From Budvicia diplopodorum (GTDB lineage Bacteria; Pseudomonadota; Gammaproteobacteria; Enterobacterales; Enterobacteriaceae), in assembly GCF_009800925.1 (NCBI RefSeq), contig NZ_WOYF01000002.1:1-64000 (forward strand): a stretch of DNA of 64,000 nucleotides, given 5' to 3'. Position 1 is the stretch's first letter, and each line of letters begins with the position of its first letter. Shown piece by piece: positions 27,002 through 38,773 of the stretch. The position numbers and the translations under genes were made by a program. The notes beneath the pieces were generated by a model that searched no databases, had not been told where the DNA came from, and was given only the letters and a program-made list of their open reading frames with translations.

Positions 27002-28114
27002 ATGAAGTTAGAGCAATATTTAGAGGAATTACGGCCTCTTGTTGACGTTGATTGCGGTACTCAGACTACTGAAGGCGTTGCCGTTATCGCTGAACGTATG
27101 GAAAAGAAATATAAAGATTTAGGCTGGCATACCGAAGTTGTCGATTTGGGAAAAGAAGTGGGCCCCGGCGTTTTTGCCACCAATAAACCAAACGCAACCC
27201 AGTTTGACGTACTGTTAATTGGCCATATGGATACCGTATTTCCACCGGGAACGGTTGCCGAGCGCCCGATGTCTACCGACAGCACCCGCCTGTATGGTCC
27301 GGGTGCGGCGGACATGAAGTCAGGGCTGTTGAATATCCTTTGTGCAATTCGCGCGCTCGATGACAAAGATGCTCAAAGGCTATCAATTGCCGTGGCAATG
27401 AACCCTGATGAAGAAACCGGTTCAGTTTATTCGCACCAATGGCTGGGTGAATATGCGAAAAAGAGCCGCTGCGTTCTCGTCGCAGAGGCCGCACGTGCCG
27501 ATGGTTCTTTAGTGAAGGCACGCAAAGGAATGGTCCGCTACTGCGTTGACTTCCACGGTCGTGCCGCTCATGCCGGTAATGCGCCGGAGAAAGGCCGTTC
27601 AGCCATTACTGAATTAGCTAACTGGGTGTTGGCAATTAATAAATTGGGCAATCCTGAATTGGGCACTACGCTCAACGTTGGTGTGATCAAAGGCGGTGAC
27701 GCGGCTAATATCGTTCCCGATAAAGCTCAGGCGGTCATTGACGTGCGCTTCTGGGACAACGATGAATATCATCGAATTGGTAAAAGCATTCAGGATATGA
27801 CCAAAACGGCCTATGTCGCAGACGTAACGGCAACGGTCACCGAAATGGCCCATACGCCAGCCATGTCCCCCACGGCTGAAACCGAAAAGCTGATGTCTCT
27901 GGTTGAACGCTGTGGTAAAGAAGAAGGCATTGCCATCAACTGGCAGGCCGTTGGCGGCGGTTCAGACGCAAACCATACCGCTGCGCTAGGCGTGCCATCG
28001 TTAGACGGTTTTGGCCCAATCGGTGCCGATTTCCACAGCCCGGCGGAATACGTTGAGCTCGATAGCATCCTTCCACGTATCAGGCTGCTGAGTAAGATTA
28101 TTAGCTCATTGTGA
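27002..28114 (+). CDS. M20-family metallopeptidase (carboxypeptidase G2-like)
   Basis: A 370-residue cytoplasmic zinc hydrolase. Metal ligands are visible: GHMDTVF (His, with catalytic Asp), GPGAADMKSG (bridging Asp), MNPDEETGS (catalytic Glu and Glu ligand), AEAAR (Glu ligand) and a final His in GADFHSPAEYV. The dimerisation domain contains FHGRAAHAGNAPEKGRSAI. The overall layout follows carboxypeptidase G2 and the ArgE/DapE superfamily. Co-location with the YjiH/YjiG pair suggests uptake and hydrolysis of a dipeptide or an N-acyl amino acid; the substrate is inferred, not seen. No signal peptide. Confidence 0.9.
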   Translation: MKLEQYLEELRPLVDVDCGTQTTEGVAVIAERMEKKYKDLGWHTEVVDLGKEVGPGVFATNKPNATQFDVLLIGHMDTVFPPGTVAERPMSTDSTRLYGPGAADMKSGLLNILCAIRALDDKDAQRLSIAVAMNPDEETGSVYSHQWLGEYAKKSRCVLVAEAARADGSLVKARKGMVRYCVDFHGRAAHAGNAPEKGRSAITELANWVLAINKLGNPELGTTLNVGVIKGGDAANIVPDKAQAVIDVRFWDNDEYHRIGKSIQDMTKTAYVADVTATVTEMAHTPAMSPTAETEKLMSLVERCGKEEGIAINWQAVGGGSDANHTAALGVPSLDGFGPIGADFHSPAEYVELDSILPRIRLLSKIISSL

Positions 28115-28145
28115 TTTTGACTAAATAGTCATTACGGTAAAATAG

Positions 28146-28173
28146 AAAAGCCGCCTGAACGGGCGGCTTTTTA
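28146..28173. terminator. Bidirectional terminator, peptidase / aminotransferase
   Basis: AAAGCCGCC-TGAACG-GGCGGCTTT with A-run and T-run on either side, between two convergent genes. Confidence 0.88.
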
Positions 28174-28193
28174 TCAGTCAGTCACAGGCAACA

Positions 28194-29435
28194 TTACGCT
28201 TTATCGTAGTAATTCCACGCAGCCTGCATAGCCGCTCCCTGAGTGGATTTAAAGCCGAGTCGGTTCAGTACCGCTTCCAGCGCCGTCAGGGTTTGCATTA
28301 CGCAGTCTTTACGGGCGTTATAGCCCATGGTACCAATACGCCATATTTTACCCTGCAACGGACCAAACGATGTGCCGATCTCTATTGAGAAATCGTTGAG
28401 CATCATCTGACGAACCTGTTCACCGTGAATCCCTTTCGGGATCGCCACGCCAAGAACGTTGTTCATCTTGTTGTCCAGATCGCCAAACGTATCCAGCCCC
28501 ATTCCCTGAATGCCGGCCAGCAATGCGGCACCGTGCAATTCATGGCGGGCAATACACGTATCCAGACCTTCTTCTAATATCAGGCGGGCGCACTCGCGGG
28601 CAGCAAACAGCATGCTGGTAGCTTCCGTATGATGGTTTAAACGCTCAGGGCCCCAGTAATCCATAATCATACCGAGATCAAAATAGTTGGAGTAAATCAT
28701 CTCGTCATCACCGTCAACGTGCTCAGCGGTACGAATCCCCTCTTCCACACATTTACGACGGCGAACCAGAGCTTCAAATTCTGGGCTCAGAGTAATCGGA
28801 GAACTACCGGAAGGTCCACCAAGGCATTTCTGTAGCCCGGCAGAGGCGGCATCTAAGCCCCAGGCATCGGTTTCAAGCGCGTTACCGCCAAATGATGCCG
28901 TCGCGTCGGTATAGAATAAAACCCCGTGACGACGGCAAATCTCTCCCAACTGCGCCAACGGCTGTAGCATGGTGGTCGAAGTATCACCCTGAACCGTCAG
29001 TAATAGGCGCGGCTTTACCTTCTTAATGGCGTCTTCGATTTGATCGGGAGTAAATACTTCCCCCCAAGGGACTTCAATCGTATGTACTTCGGCGCGGCAG
29101 CGGCGTGCAATTTCGCACAATAAATGGCCAAATCGACCAAACACCGGCACTAATACTTTATCGCCGGGGCGAACGGCCGACAGGATAATAGCCTCAATAC
29201 CGGCCCGGGATGTGCCATCAATCAGCATCGTCCAACGGTTTTCAGTACGAAACAGCGCTCGATAAAGCGCCATGACTTCATTCATATAGCCGGTCATCAC
29301 CGGATCGTACTGACCAATTAGCTGGCTGGCCATCGCCCGCAACACTCTAGGATCGGCATTAATCGGGCCTGGGCCCATTAAAATACGCGAGGGCGGATTA
29401 ATTTGATTAAACTTTGCAATATCCAACATTCTCAT
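28194..29435 (-). CDS. PLP-dependent aminotransferase, PucG-like (ureidoglycine/alanine-glyoxylate type)
   Basis: A 413-residue class V aminotransferase. The opening (PPSRILMGPGPINADPRVLRAM), the IDGTSRAGIEAIILS segment, the PLP Lys in AGLQKCLGGPSG, and NYFDLGMIMDYWGPERLNHHTEATSML follow Bacillus PucG, which transaminates (S)-ureidoglycine with glyoxylate. The C terminus keeps FGPLQGKIWRIGTMGYNARK. Alternatives are alanine- or serine-glyoxylate aminotransferase, since this family changes substrate easily. No allantoin or urate genes lie nearby, so a purine-catabolic role is not supported by context. It is monocistronic, with a 302-bp upstream region. Confidence 0.85.
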   Translation of the reverse strand: MRMLDIAKFNQINPPSRILMGPGPINADPRVLRAMASQLIGQYDPVMTGYMNEVMALYRALFRTENRWTMLIDGTSRAGIEAIILSAVRPGDKVLVPVFGRFGHLLCEIARRCRAEVHTIEVPWGEVFTPDQIEDAIKKVKPRLLLTVQGDTSTTMLQPLAQLGEICRRHGVLFYTDATASFGGNALETDAWGLDAASAGLQKCLGGPSGSSPITLSPEFEALVRRRKCVEEGIRTAEHVDGDDEMIYSNYFDLGMIMDYWGPERLNHHTEATSMLFAARECARLILEEGLDTCIARHELHGAALLAGIQGMGLDTFGDLDNKMNNVLGVAIPKGIHGEQVRQMMLNDFSIEIGTSFGPLQGKIWRIGTMGYNARKDCVMQTLTALEAVLNRLGFKSTQGAAMQAAWNYYDKA

Positions 29436-29737
29436 TCCTTAGCATTAATGATGATGTATTTGACCAGATGTTTTGGTAGATAACGAGATAGCACCTAGCC
29501 TAACAAGCTATTTCCACATTTATTATTGGTTATATTTTCAATCAAACATGAATTAAAAGCGTCTTGCAAAGACTTTTTGCCCACGGCCGATACAGACAAA
29601 ATTATTTTGGTAATTAAGCTAATACTATTAATTTTTTCAAAATAAACGCGCATGGCGTGTGATGATTCCCTTCCACCATCATGGTATCAGTCTCTGCTTT
29701 TTAGTAATATACGGCCACACAAGAATCAGAGGCATCT
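29436..29737. promoter_or_regulatory. Divergent aminotransferase/queD region
   Basis: 302 bp of AT-rich DNA between divergent genes. Promoters are expected on both strands. No gene and no preQ1-type riboswitch recognised. Confidence 0.4.
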
Positions 29738-30100
29738 ATGGTTACCACATTATTTAAAGACTTTAACTTTGAGGCTGCGCATCGATTGCCGCACGTACCC
29801 GTCGGGCATAAATGCGCCAGGCTACACGGGCATTCTTTTATGGTCCGAATTGAAGTTACCGGTGAGGTTAATCCCCACACCGGCTGGGTCATGGATTTCT
29901 CTGAAATTAAGGCCGCATTTAAGCCTATTCTAGACGGTTTAGATCACTACTATTTGAACGATATTCAAGGGTTAGAAAACCCAACCAGCGAAGTGCTGGC
30001 GCACTGGATTTGGCAACGGCTAAAGCCCCAGTTGCCATTACTCAGCGCTATTCGGGTCAAAGAAACCTGTACCGCAGGATGCGTTTACCGCGGTGAATAA
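29738..30100 (+). CDS. 6-carboxy-5,6,7,8-tetrahydropterin synthase QueD
   Basis: The second enzyme of queuosine synthesis; it turns dihydroneopterin triphosphate into 6-carboxytetrahydropterin. It has 120 residues (E. coli 121). Zinc ligands are His15 (FEAAHRL), His30 and His32 (RLHGHSF), and the catalytic Cys26 is in [10 protein letters not shown]. The catalytic Asp/His pair ([11 protein letters not shown]) and Glu (VKETCTAG) are present. Start ATG follows AGAGG. It is convergent with queE, whose product QueE uses QueD's product, so two successive steps are encoded tail to tail. Confidence 0.97.
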   Translation: MVTTLFKDFNFEAAHRLPHVPVGHKCARLHGHSFMVRIEVTGEVNPHTGWVMDFSEIKAAFKPILDGLDHYYLNDIQGLENPTSEVLAHWIWQRLKPQLPLLSAIRVKETCTAGCVYRGE

Positions 30101-30130
30101 TTAAAAAGTTGATGACAAGATGAATCAGTT

Positions 30131-30159
30131 AGCGGCCGTTTTGGCCGCTTTTCTTTTTT
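30131..30159 (+). terminator. Terminator of queD
   Basis: AGCGGCC-GTTTT-GGCCGCT followed by TTTCTTTTTT, just before the queE stop codon on the other strand. Confidence 0.88.
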
Positions 30160-30165
30160 GTCGTA

Positions 30166-30837
30166 TCAGGCAATATTCAGGTATTTGTGCGTCTGCATTG
30201 AAAGCCGCCAGTTGCGGGCAATACAGGTTTCAATACACAGTTCGGTCGCCCGTGGGTTTTGGCTAATAGGCTGTAGAGCAATAATTCTTGGCTTGTTGTC
30301 CGTTAAGCCAGCCAGTAGCTCATCTAACTGCTCAATATCGCGCTCGCGGGCCACCGGGTGTTTAATTTCATCGGCTCGCGTTAATGCCTGCGCCATCACG
30401 TTAAGCCCGCCGCGCATATCTATTTTGGGCGATACGGTTACCCAAGTATTCTCGGAACAGATAACGTCATGGGTTCCGCTGGTTTCTATTTGACAGCCAA
30501 AGCCATTTTGCTCGAGTAATAGGGTCAATGGGATCAGATCGTATAAACAAGGTTCTCCGCCGGTAATTACCACATGACGGGCCGTATATTGCCGTTGTTG
30601 AAGAACGGCAACCAGTTCCTGCTCTGTTACCCCACTCCAACGGTCATTTTCTTCCGTTTTCATCAGAATATCGCCTATTGGCCGCTGCTGCTGCTCCACT
30701 TTTTCCCACGTGTGTTTGGTATCACACCAGCTACATCCTACCGGGCACCCCTGTAAGCGAATAAAAATGGCGGGAACGCCGGTGAAGTAGCCTTCACCCT
30801 GTAAGGTTTGGAACAGTTCATTAACGGGATATAGCAT
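30166..30837 (-). CDS. 7-carboxy-7-deazaguanine synthase QueE
   Basis: A radical-SAM enzyme that rearranges 6-carboxytetrahydropterin to 7-carboxy-7-deazaguanine, the third step of queuosine synthesis. Using the start MLYPVNELFQTLQGEG gives 223 residues, the E. coli length; the open frame extends upstream through the eno terminator but without family similarity. The [4Fe-4S] motif is CPVGCSWCD (CxxxCxxC). SAM- and substrate-binding stretches VVITGGEPCLYDL and TSGTHDV follow. The C-terminal WRLSMQTHKYLNIA is identical in type to the enterobacterial enzyme. Confidence 0.97.
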   Translation of the reverse strand: MLYPVNELFQTLQGEGYFTGVPAIFIRLQGCPVGCSWCDTKHTWEKVEQQQRPIGDILMKTEENDRWSGVTEQELVAVLQQRQYTARHVVITGGEPCLYDLIPLTLLLEQNGFGCQIETSGTHDVICSENTWVTVSPKIDMRGGLNVMAQALTRADEIKHPVARERDIEQLDELLAGLTDNKPRIIALQPISQNPRATELCIETCIARNWRLSMQTHKYLNIA

Positions 30838-30923
30838 TATATTCTCGGATAAATTCTCAAATAGAGTCATCAATATGGTGAAAAAAGCGGTTACTGCGCC
30901 AGATGCAACGCCATAGGCGGAAT

Positions 30924-30960
30924 AAAAAAATCCCGCATCAGCATTCACCGGTGCGGGATT
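30924..30960 (-). terminator. Terminator of eno
   Basis: On the minus strand AATCCCGCA, a 14-nt loop and TGCGGGATT are followed by a T7 tract, 28 bp after the eno stop codon. Confidence 0.9.
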
Positions 30961-30987
30961 GATATTAAGCTAAACTCGGACTAAAAA

Positions 30988-32313
<1,326 letters not shown>

Positions 32314-32448
32314 TTAAACTAAAAACTGTAGACTGCAGCGGGATGACGTTTCATGCCCGCCGCTCATTCTGGCATTATGATTTCATTGGCCCTAGGTCAT
32401 CCCTTTGGCATACTCACATTGAAAGCACAAACCGGACTTACTCAATGC

Positions 32449-34188
<1,740 letters not shown>

Positions 34189-34199
34189 TCAGAATTTAT

Positions 34200-35006
34200 C
34201 TATGGTTGTTGTTGATGTTCCTGAAGTTTTACCTGTTGCCACGCGGCTTCCATTTCATCCAGCGTTGCTTGCTCCAGGGTTTTTCCTGACTGCTGAACAA
34301 TTTGCTCAACCAAGCGAAACCGGCGATCGAATTTACGGTTAGCCACCTGCAGCGCACTCTCCGCTTTATGGCCCAAATGACGAGTCAGATTAACCGTCGC
34401 GAACAGCAAATCACCCAACTCTTCTTCCAGCTTAGACTGGTCGATAACCGCCTGTTGAGCTTCATGCATGACTTCATCGATTTCTTCATGAACTTTATCT
34501 AATACCGGGCCCAGCGTATCCCAGTCAAAACCGACGGAAGCACAGCGTTTTTGAATTTTATAAGCTTTCATTAACGCGGGCAGTGCATCGGGAATATCAT
34601 CCAGCACCGAGAACTGTTCTTTTTCGGCCCTCTCCTTTCCCTTACGTTTTTCCCAACCGGCTATCACTTCCTGACTATTGTAAACGGTTTCGCTATCAAA
34701 CACGTGCGGGTGGCGGCGTTCTAGCTTATCGCTGATGGCGTTACACACGTCATCAAAATTAAACAGGTTTTGCTCATCAGCCATGCGCGCATAGAAAACC
34801 ACCTGAAACAGTAAGTCACCCAGCTCATCGCGCAAATCATGAAAATCGTTACGCGCAATGGCGTCCAGAACTTCATAGGTTTCTTCTAGGGTATAAGGGG
34901 CAATAGTGGCAAAAGTCTGCTCTTTGTCCCACGGGCAGCCGTGCTCAGGGTCGCGTAATGTATTCATAATGTTCAGCAAACGCTGAACGGAAGTCGTTTG
35001 ATTCAT
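34200..35006 (-). CDS. Nucleoside triphosphate pyrophosphohydrolase MazG
   Basis: It hydrolyses NTPs and dNTPs to monophosphates plus pyrophosphate. The chosen start MNQTTSVQRLLNIM gives 268 residues (E. coli 263). It contains two MazG repeats, each with the ExxE...ExxD metal motif: EETYEVLDAI with ELGDLLFQVVFYA in the first and EEIDEVMHEA with ELGDLLFATVNLT in the second; CPWDKEQTFATIAPYTLEE is the N-terminal signature. In E. coli mazE and mazF separate relA from mazG; here a terminator and only about 110 bp lie between them, so the toxin-antitoxin pair is absent. Confidence 0.96.
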   Translation of the reverse strand: MNQTTSVQRLLNIMNTLRDPEHGCPWDKEQTFATIAPYTLEETYEVLDAIARNDFHDLRDELGDLLFQVVFYARMADEQNLFNFDDVCNAISDKLERRHPHVFDSETVYNSQEVIAGWEKRKGKERAEKEQFSVLDDIPDALPALMKAYKIQKRCASVGFDWDTLGPVLDKVHEEIDEVMHEAQQAVIDQSKLEEELGDLLFATVNLTRHLGHKAESALQVANRKFDRRFRLVEQIVQQSGKTLEQATLDEMEAAWQQVKLQEHQQQP

Positions 35007-35057
35007 TTGATTTCTTCTGATTAATCGTCCGTGATGGCCGCCAGAGCGGTAGCCATC

Positions 35058-35093
35058 AAAAAATAGCACCCCTGCTACTCGGGGTAACAGGGG
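35058..35093 (-). terminator. Terminator of relA
   Basis: On the minus strand CCCCTG(t)TAC-cccga-GTA(g)CAGGGG is followed by TGCTATTTTTT. It lies between relA and mazG and should separate their transcription. Confidence 0.82.
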
Positions 35094-35114
35094 CATGAAG
35101 AGAAACGCTGTGCG

Positions 35115-37346
35115 CTATTTGCTGCTCAGGCGCTTGGCTTCAATGATATCCGGCAGTTGATTGATGCGGGAAAGCACCCGATCGAGCACCTGTAGGTTAT
35201 ACAGCTCAACTTCCATATCAATGGTTGCCAGCTGCTTTTTGGTGTCACTCCGGCTGGCAACGCTGAGTACGTTTACCTTTTCGTTGGCCAGAATCGTAGT
35301 GATATCACGCAGTAACCCGCTGCGATCATTGGCAAATATCCGCACTACCAGCGAATAGCCGCTGGAGTAACAGTCACCCCATACCGCATCCACCAGCCGT
35401 TCAGGCGCGTGGCTTTTGAGCTCATTAAGCTGATCGCAATCGGCCCGGTGAATAGAAATACCCCTGCCTTGAGTGATGAATCCGACAATTTCATCTCCCG
35501 GAATCGGCTGACAGCAGCGGGCGATGTGGTGCATCAGGTTACCAACGCCTTCTACAATGACCTGACTGTTTGCTTTTGCATTTCGCTGCTGAGCGTTAGC
35601 GGTTTTCTGAGTAAGCTGGCGCAGCGCTTCACGGTCAGCCTCTTCGGCCGTTGGCTGATTAAACTTACTTTGTAAGAAGTTAACCAGCTGATTCAGTCGA
35701 ATATCACCGCCGCCGAGGCTGGCCAACACTTCATCCAGTGAATTGACGTTATAGCGGGGCAGTAATAGCTTCTCTGCTTCTTTAAAGCTGATGTTTAGCT
35801 TATCCAGCTCATCGTCCAGAATCTGGCGGCCGGCGATAATATTTTTATCGCGATCCTGTTTTTTAAACCATGCCTGAATTTTTGCTCTGGCACGGCTGCT
35901 GTTAACGAAGCCTAGGTTTGGATTCAACCAGTCCCTGCTTGGGTTTGGCTGCTTTTGTGTAATGATTTCAATCTGATCGCCCATCTGTAGCTGATAGGTG
36001 AAAGGCACAATGCGGCCGCCAATTTTGGCACCAATACAGCGGTGGCCGACGTCACTGTGGATATGATAGGCGAAATCAAGCGGCGTGGAACCGGTAGGTA
36101 AATCAATCACATCGCCTTTCGGGGTAAAGACATATACCCGATCGTCGAATACCTGACTTCTGACTTCATCCAGCATTTCGCCGTTGTCAGACATCTCTTC
36201 TTGCCAAGCGATCAGTTTGCGTAGCCAGGCAATGCGTTCCTCGTAGCCAGAACGCCCGACCACGTTGCCCTCTTTGTATTTCCAGTGGGCTGCCACGCCT
36301 AGCTCAGCATCTTCATGCATTTGGCGGGTGCGGATCTGGATCTCTAACGCATGGCCTTTAGGACCAAGCACAACCGTGTGAATAGACTGATAGCCGTTGG
36401 GCTTGGGGTTGGCCACATAATCATCAAATTCGCTGGGCAAATGGCGGAAATGGGTATGAACAATCCCCAGCGCCGCGTAGCAATCCTGCAGTCGCTCAAC
36501 CACAATCCGAACCGCCCGCACGTCATACAGCTCTTCAAAAGCCAAAGACTTCTTCTGCATTTTGCGCCAAATACTGTAGATATGCTTTGGCCGACCGTAG
36601 ATTTCGCCCTTGATACCCTCGACTTTCATTGCGCTACGCAGAGTCTCAACAAAGTTATCGATATACAGTTCACGATCGATACGGCGTTCATGGAGTAAGG
36701 TCGCAATTTGCTTATATTCGTCAGGGTGTAAATAACGGAAGCAGAAATCTTCCATTTCCCACTTTAGCTGGCCAATACCCAAGCGGTTTGCCAGCGGCGC
36801 ATAAATGTTGAAACACTCTTTAGCCGCCAGAACGCGAACTTCTTCCGCGTCGTCTTTCACTTCTCGCAGGTGAGTGATGCGCTCAGCCAGTTTAATCACC
36901 ACACAGCGGAAATCTTCCACCATGGCAAGTAGCATACGGCGCACGTTATCAACCTGAACCGAGGTGTTGGAGCCATTATGGGTGGCGTTGAGCTGGCGAA
37001 TAGCTTCCATATCCAGCACGCCGTGGACTAAATTGGTGATGTCACTACCAAAAACCTCTTTGATAGTGGCTTCATCAATCACCTTGGCATCGGCCAAAGG
37101 AAACAACAGCGCCGCACGCATACTGTCGTTATCCATACTCAGAGTGGCTAGGATTTCGACGACTTCAAGCCCGCGCCATAAAAGCAAGTGAGCATCAGAG
37201 TGCCCTTCAATTTTCTGCTCGCAGTATCGCCAGGTTGCAGCCAGTCGTTCAGATGATTCAGAGCTGTGAATGCCTAAATTACCGATCCATTTATCCAGTT
37301 CAAATTCACCGGCGGTGTTTAGATGAGCACTTCTTACTGCAACCAT
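35115..37346 (-). CDS. GTP pyrophosphokinase RelA
   Basis: The ribosome-linked synthetase that makes (p)ppGpp during amino-acid starvation. It has 743 residues (E. coli 744). The N-terminal hydrolase-like domain is inactive: FPLADA replaces the HDxxED metal site. The synthetase domain (~220-380) has the RelA-type acidic EFDDYVANPKPNGYQSIHT. The TGS domain (VYVFTPKGDVIDLPTGSTPLDFAY), zinc-finger region (HHIARCCQPIPGDEIVGFI) and C-terminal ACT domain follow. It is downstream of rlmD, as in E. coli. Confidence 0.98.
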   Translation of the reverse strand: MVAVRSAHLNTAGEFELDKWIGNLGIHSSESSERLAATWRYCEQKIEGHSDAHLLLWRGLEVVEILATLSMDNDSMRAALLFPLADAKVIDEATIKEVFGSDITNLVHGVLDMEAIRQLNATHNGSNTSVQVDNVRRMLLAMVEDFRCVVIKLAERITHLREVKDDAEEVRVLAAKECFNIYAPLANRLGIGQLKWEMEDFCFRYLHPDEYKQIATLLHERRIDRELYIDNFVETLRSAMKVEGIKGEIYGRPKHIYSIWRKMQKKSLAFEELYDVRAVRIVVERLQDCYAALGIVHTHFRHLPSEFDDYVANPKPNGYQSIHTVVLGPKGHALEIQIRTRQMHEDAELGVAAHWKYKEGNVVGRSGYEERIAWLRKLIAWQEEMSDNGEMLDEVRSQVFDDRVYVFTPKGDVIDLPTGSTPLDFAYHIHSDVGHRCIGAKIGGRIVPFTYQLQMGDQIEIITQKQPNPSRDWLNPNLGFVNSSRARAKIQAWFKKQDRDKNIIAGRQILDDELDKLNISFKEAEKLLLPRYNVNSLDEVLASLGGGDIRLNQLVNFLQSKFNQPTAEEADREALRQLTQKTANAQQRNAKANSQVIVEGVGNLMHHIARCCQPIPGDEIVGFITQGRGISIHRADCDQLNELKSHAPERLVDAVWGDCYSSGYSLVVRIFANDRSGLLRDITTILANEKVNVLSVASRSDTKKQLATIDMEVELYNLQVLDRVLSRINQLPDIIEAKRLSSK

Positions 37347-37382
37347 AATACTTCCTCATCACTGACTGCTACGCTTGGATAA

Positions 37383-38705
37383 TTACTTTTTAATAAACAG
37401 AGCCATTGATTCTATATGGCCCGTTTGCGGGAACATATCCAGCATTCGTAACTGCGTTAACGCATACCCTTTCGACAGTAACACTTTAGCATCGTTGACT
37501 AAGGTTTGCGGATTACAAGAAACATAGACAATACGCTCAGGCTGTAGTTTTATAATTTGTGGCATGGCCTCAGCCGCACCGGCCCGAGCGGGATCGAGCA
37601 AAATTTTGTTAAATCCCTGACCGGCCCACGGTTGGCAACTGACATCCTGTTCTAGATTATGATGCAAAAATTTAACGTTAGATAACCCGTTGTCTAGTGC
37701 ATTTTTCTGCCCGGTAGCGACCAAACTCTCAACGCCTTCAACGCCAATAACCTCGCGCGCGCGTTGAGCGATAGGTAGGGTAAAATTCCCCATGCCACAG
37801 AACAAATCTAATACGCGATCGCTTGGCTGAATATCCAGCCATTCCAGTGCCTGTGCGATCATTAACTGGTTTACGTCAGCGTTAATCTGAATAAAATCAC
37901 GAGGATTAAACCCAAGAACTAGGTCGCCTATGCGGTAATAAGGACCATCGTCGGCTAAAGCTAAAACCTCTAATCGGTCACTTTCACCGGCCAGATAAAC
38001 CGATAGCTGATAGCGTTGGGCAAATTCTAATAGCGCCTGACGGTCGCTATCGGAGAGCGAAACCAAATGCCGCAACACCAGCATAGGGCCGTTGTCTGCC
38101 TGCACCAACTCGGCATGCCCCAACTTTTTAACTATCGATAATGACGCAAGGCAATGACGTAATGGTACCAATAGTTGCTCTAATGGGTTAAACATTATTG
38201 GACATTGGGTAATTTCGACCAAATCGTTAGACGCACGCTGACGAAAGCCCATCAGCAACCGTTTCTGCTTGACGTGGTACTGCAACCCAAGCCGCACGCG
38301 ACGCCGGTAGCCATAGCTGTCACCATAAATAACGCTGCCTTGCTGAGGTAAAAAACCGGTTTCACGTAAAAATAGCTGGCCGAGCGAGCGGGATTTATTT
38401 TCCTGCTGAAGCGTTGACGAAGCATGTTGTTGATTACAACCGCCGCAAACGCCAAAATGAGCGCAGGCAGGAATAACCCGTTGAGCGCTTGGCGATAAAA
38501 TTTTCTTGGTTTTTGCTTTACAATAGTTACGCTTATTTTCATTAATAACGGCTTCAACCTGCTCTGTAGGTAGCGCGCCTGAAATAAAGATCGTTTTACC
38601 TTGATGCCGGGCTACGCCCTGACCTAAAGAATCAAGTTCGTGCGGCGTAACTATTATTGTTTGTTGTGTCGCCTTACGAGGCCCAGAAGAGTAGAATTGC
38701 ACCAT
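37383..38705 (-). CDS. 23S rRNA (uracil(1939)-C5)-methyltransferase RlmD
   Basis: A SAM-dependent RNA methyltransferase of 440 residues (E. coli 433). It begins with an OAS/TRAM-type domain (LDSLGQGVARHQGKTIFISGALP), then a [4Fe-4S] cluster motif CAHFGVCGGCNQQH. The SAM fold has VLDLFCGMGNFTLPIA, and the catalytic Cys is in ERIVYVSCNPQTL. It is divergent from barA with 68 bp between them, so the two promoters overlap, as in E. coli. Confidence 0.97.
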   Translation of the reverse strand: MVQFYSSGPRKATQQTIIVTPHELDSLGQGVARHQGKTIFISGALPTEQVEAVINENKRNYCKAKTKKILSPSAQRVIPACAHFGVCGGCNQQHASSTLQQENKSRSLGQLFLRETGFLPQQGSVIYGDSYGYRRRVRLGLQYHVKQKRLLMGFRQRASNDLVEITQCPIMFNPLEQLLVPLRHCLASLSIVKKLGHAELVQADNGPMLVLRHLVSLSDSDRQALLEFAQRYQLSVYLAGESDRLEVLALADDGPYYRIGDLVLGFNPRDFIQINADVNQLMIAQALEWLDIQPSDRVLDLFCGMGNFTLPIAQRAREVIGVEGVESLVATGQKNALDNGLSNVKFLHHNLEQDVSCQPWAGQGFNKILLDPARAGAAEAMPQIIKLQPERIVYVSCNPQTLVNDAKVLLSKGYALTQLRMLDMFPQTGHIESMALFIKK

Positions 38706-38773
38706 AATGTATCTGTAAACGTATCCGTTATTGTTAAGTTACTGAGTCTTTAATTGTCCCATATTGGAACCCT

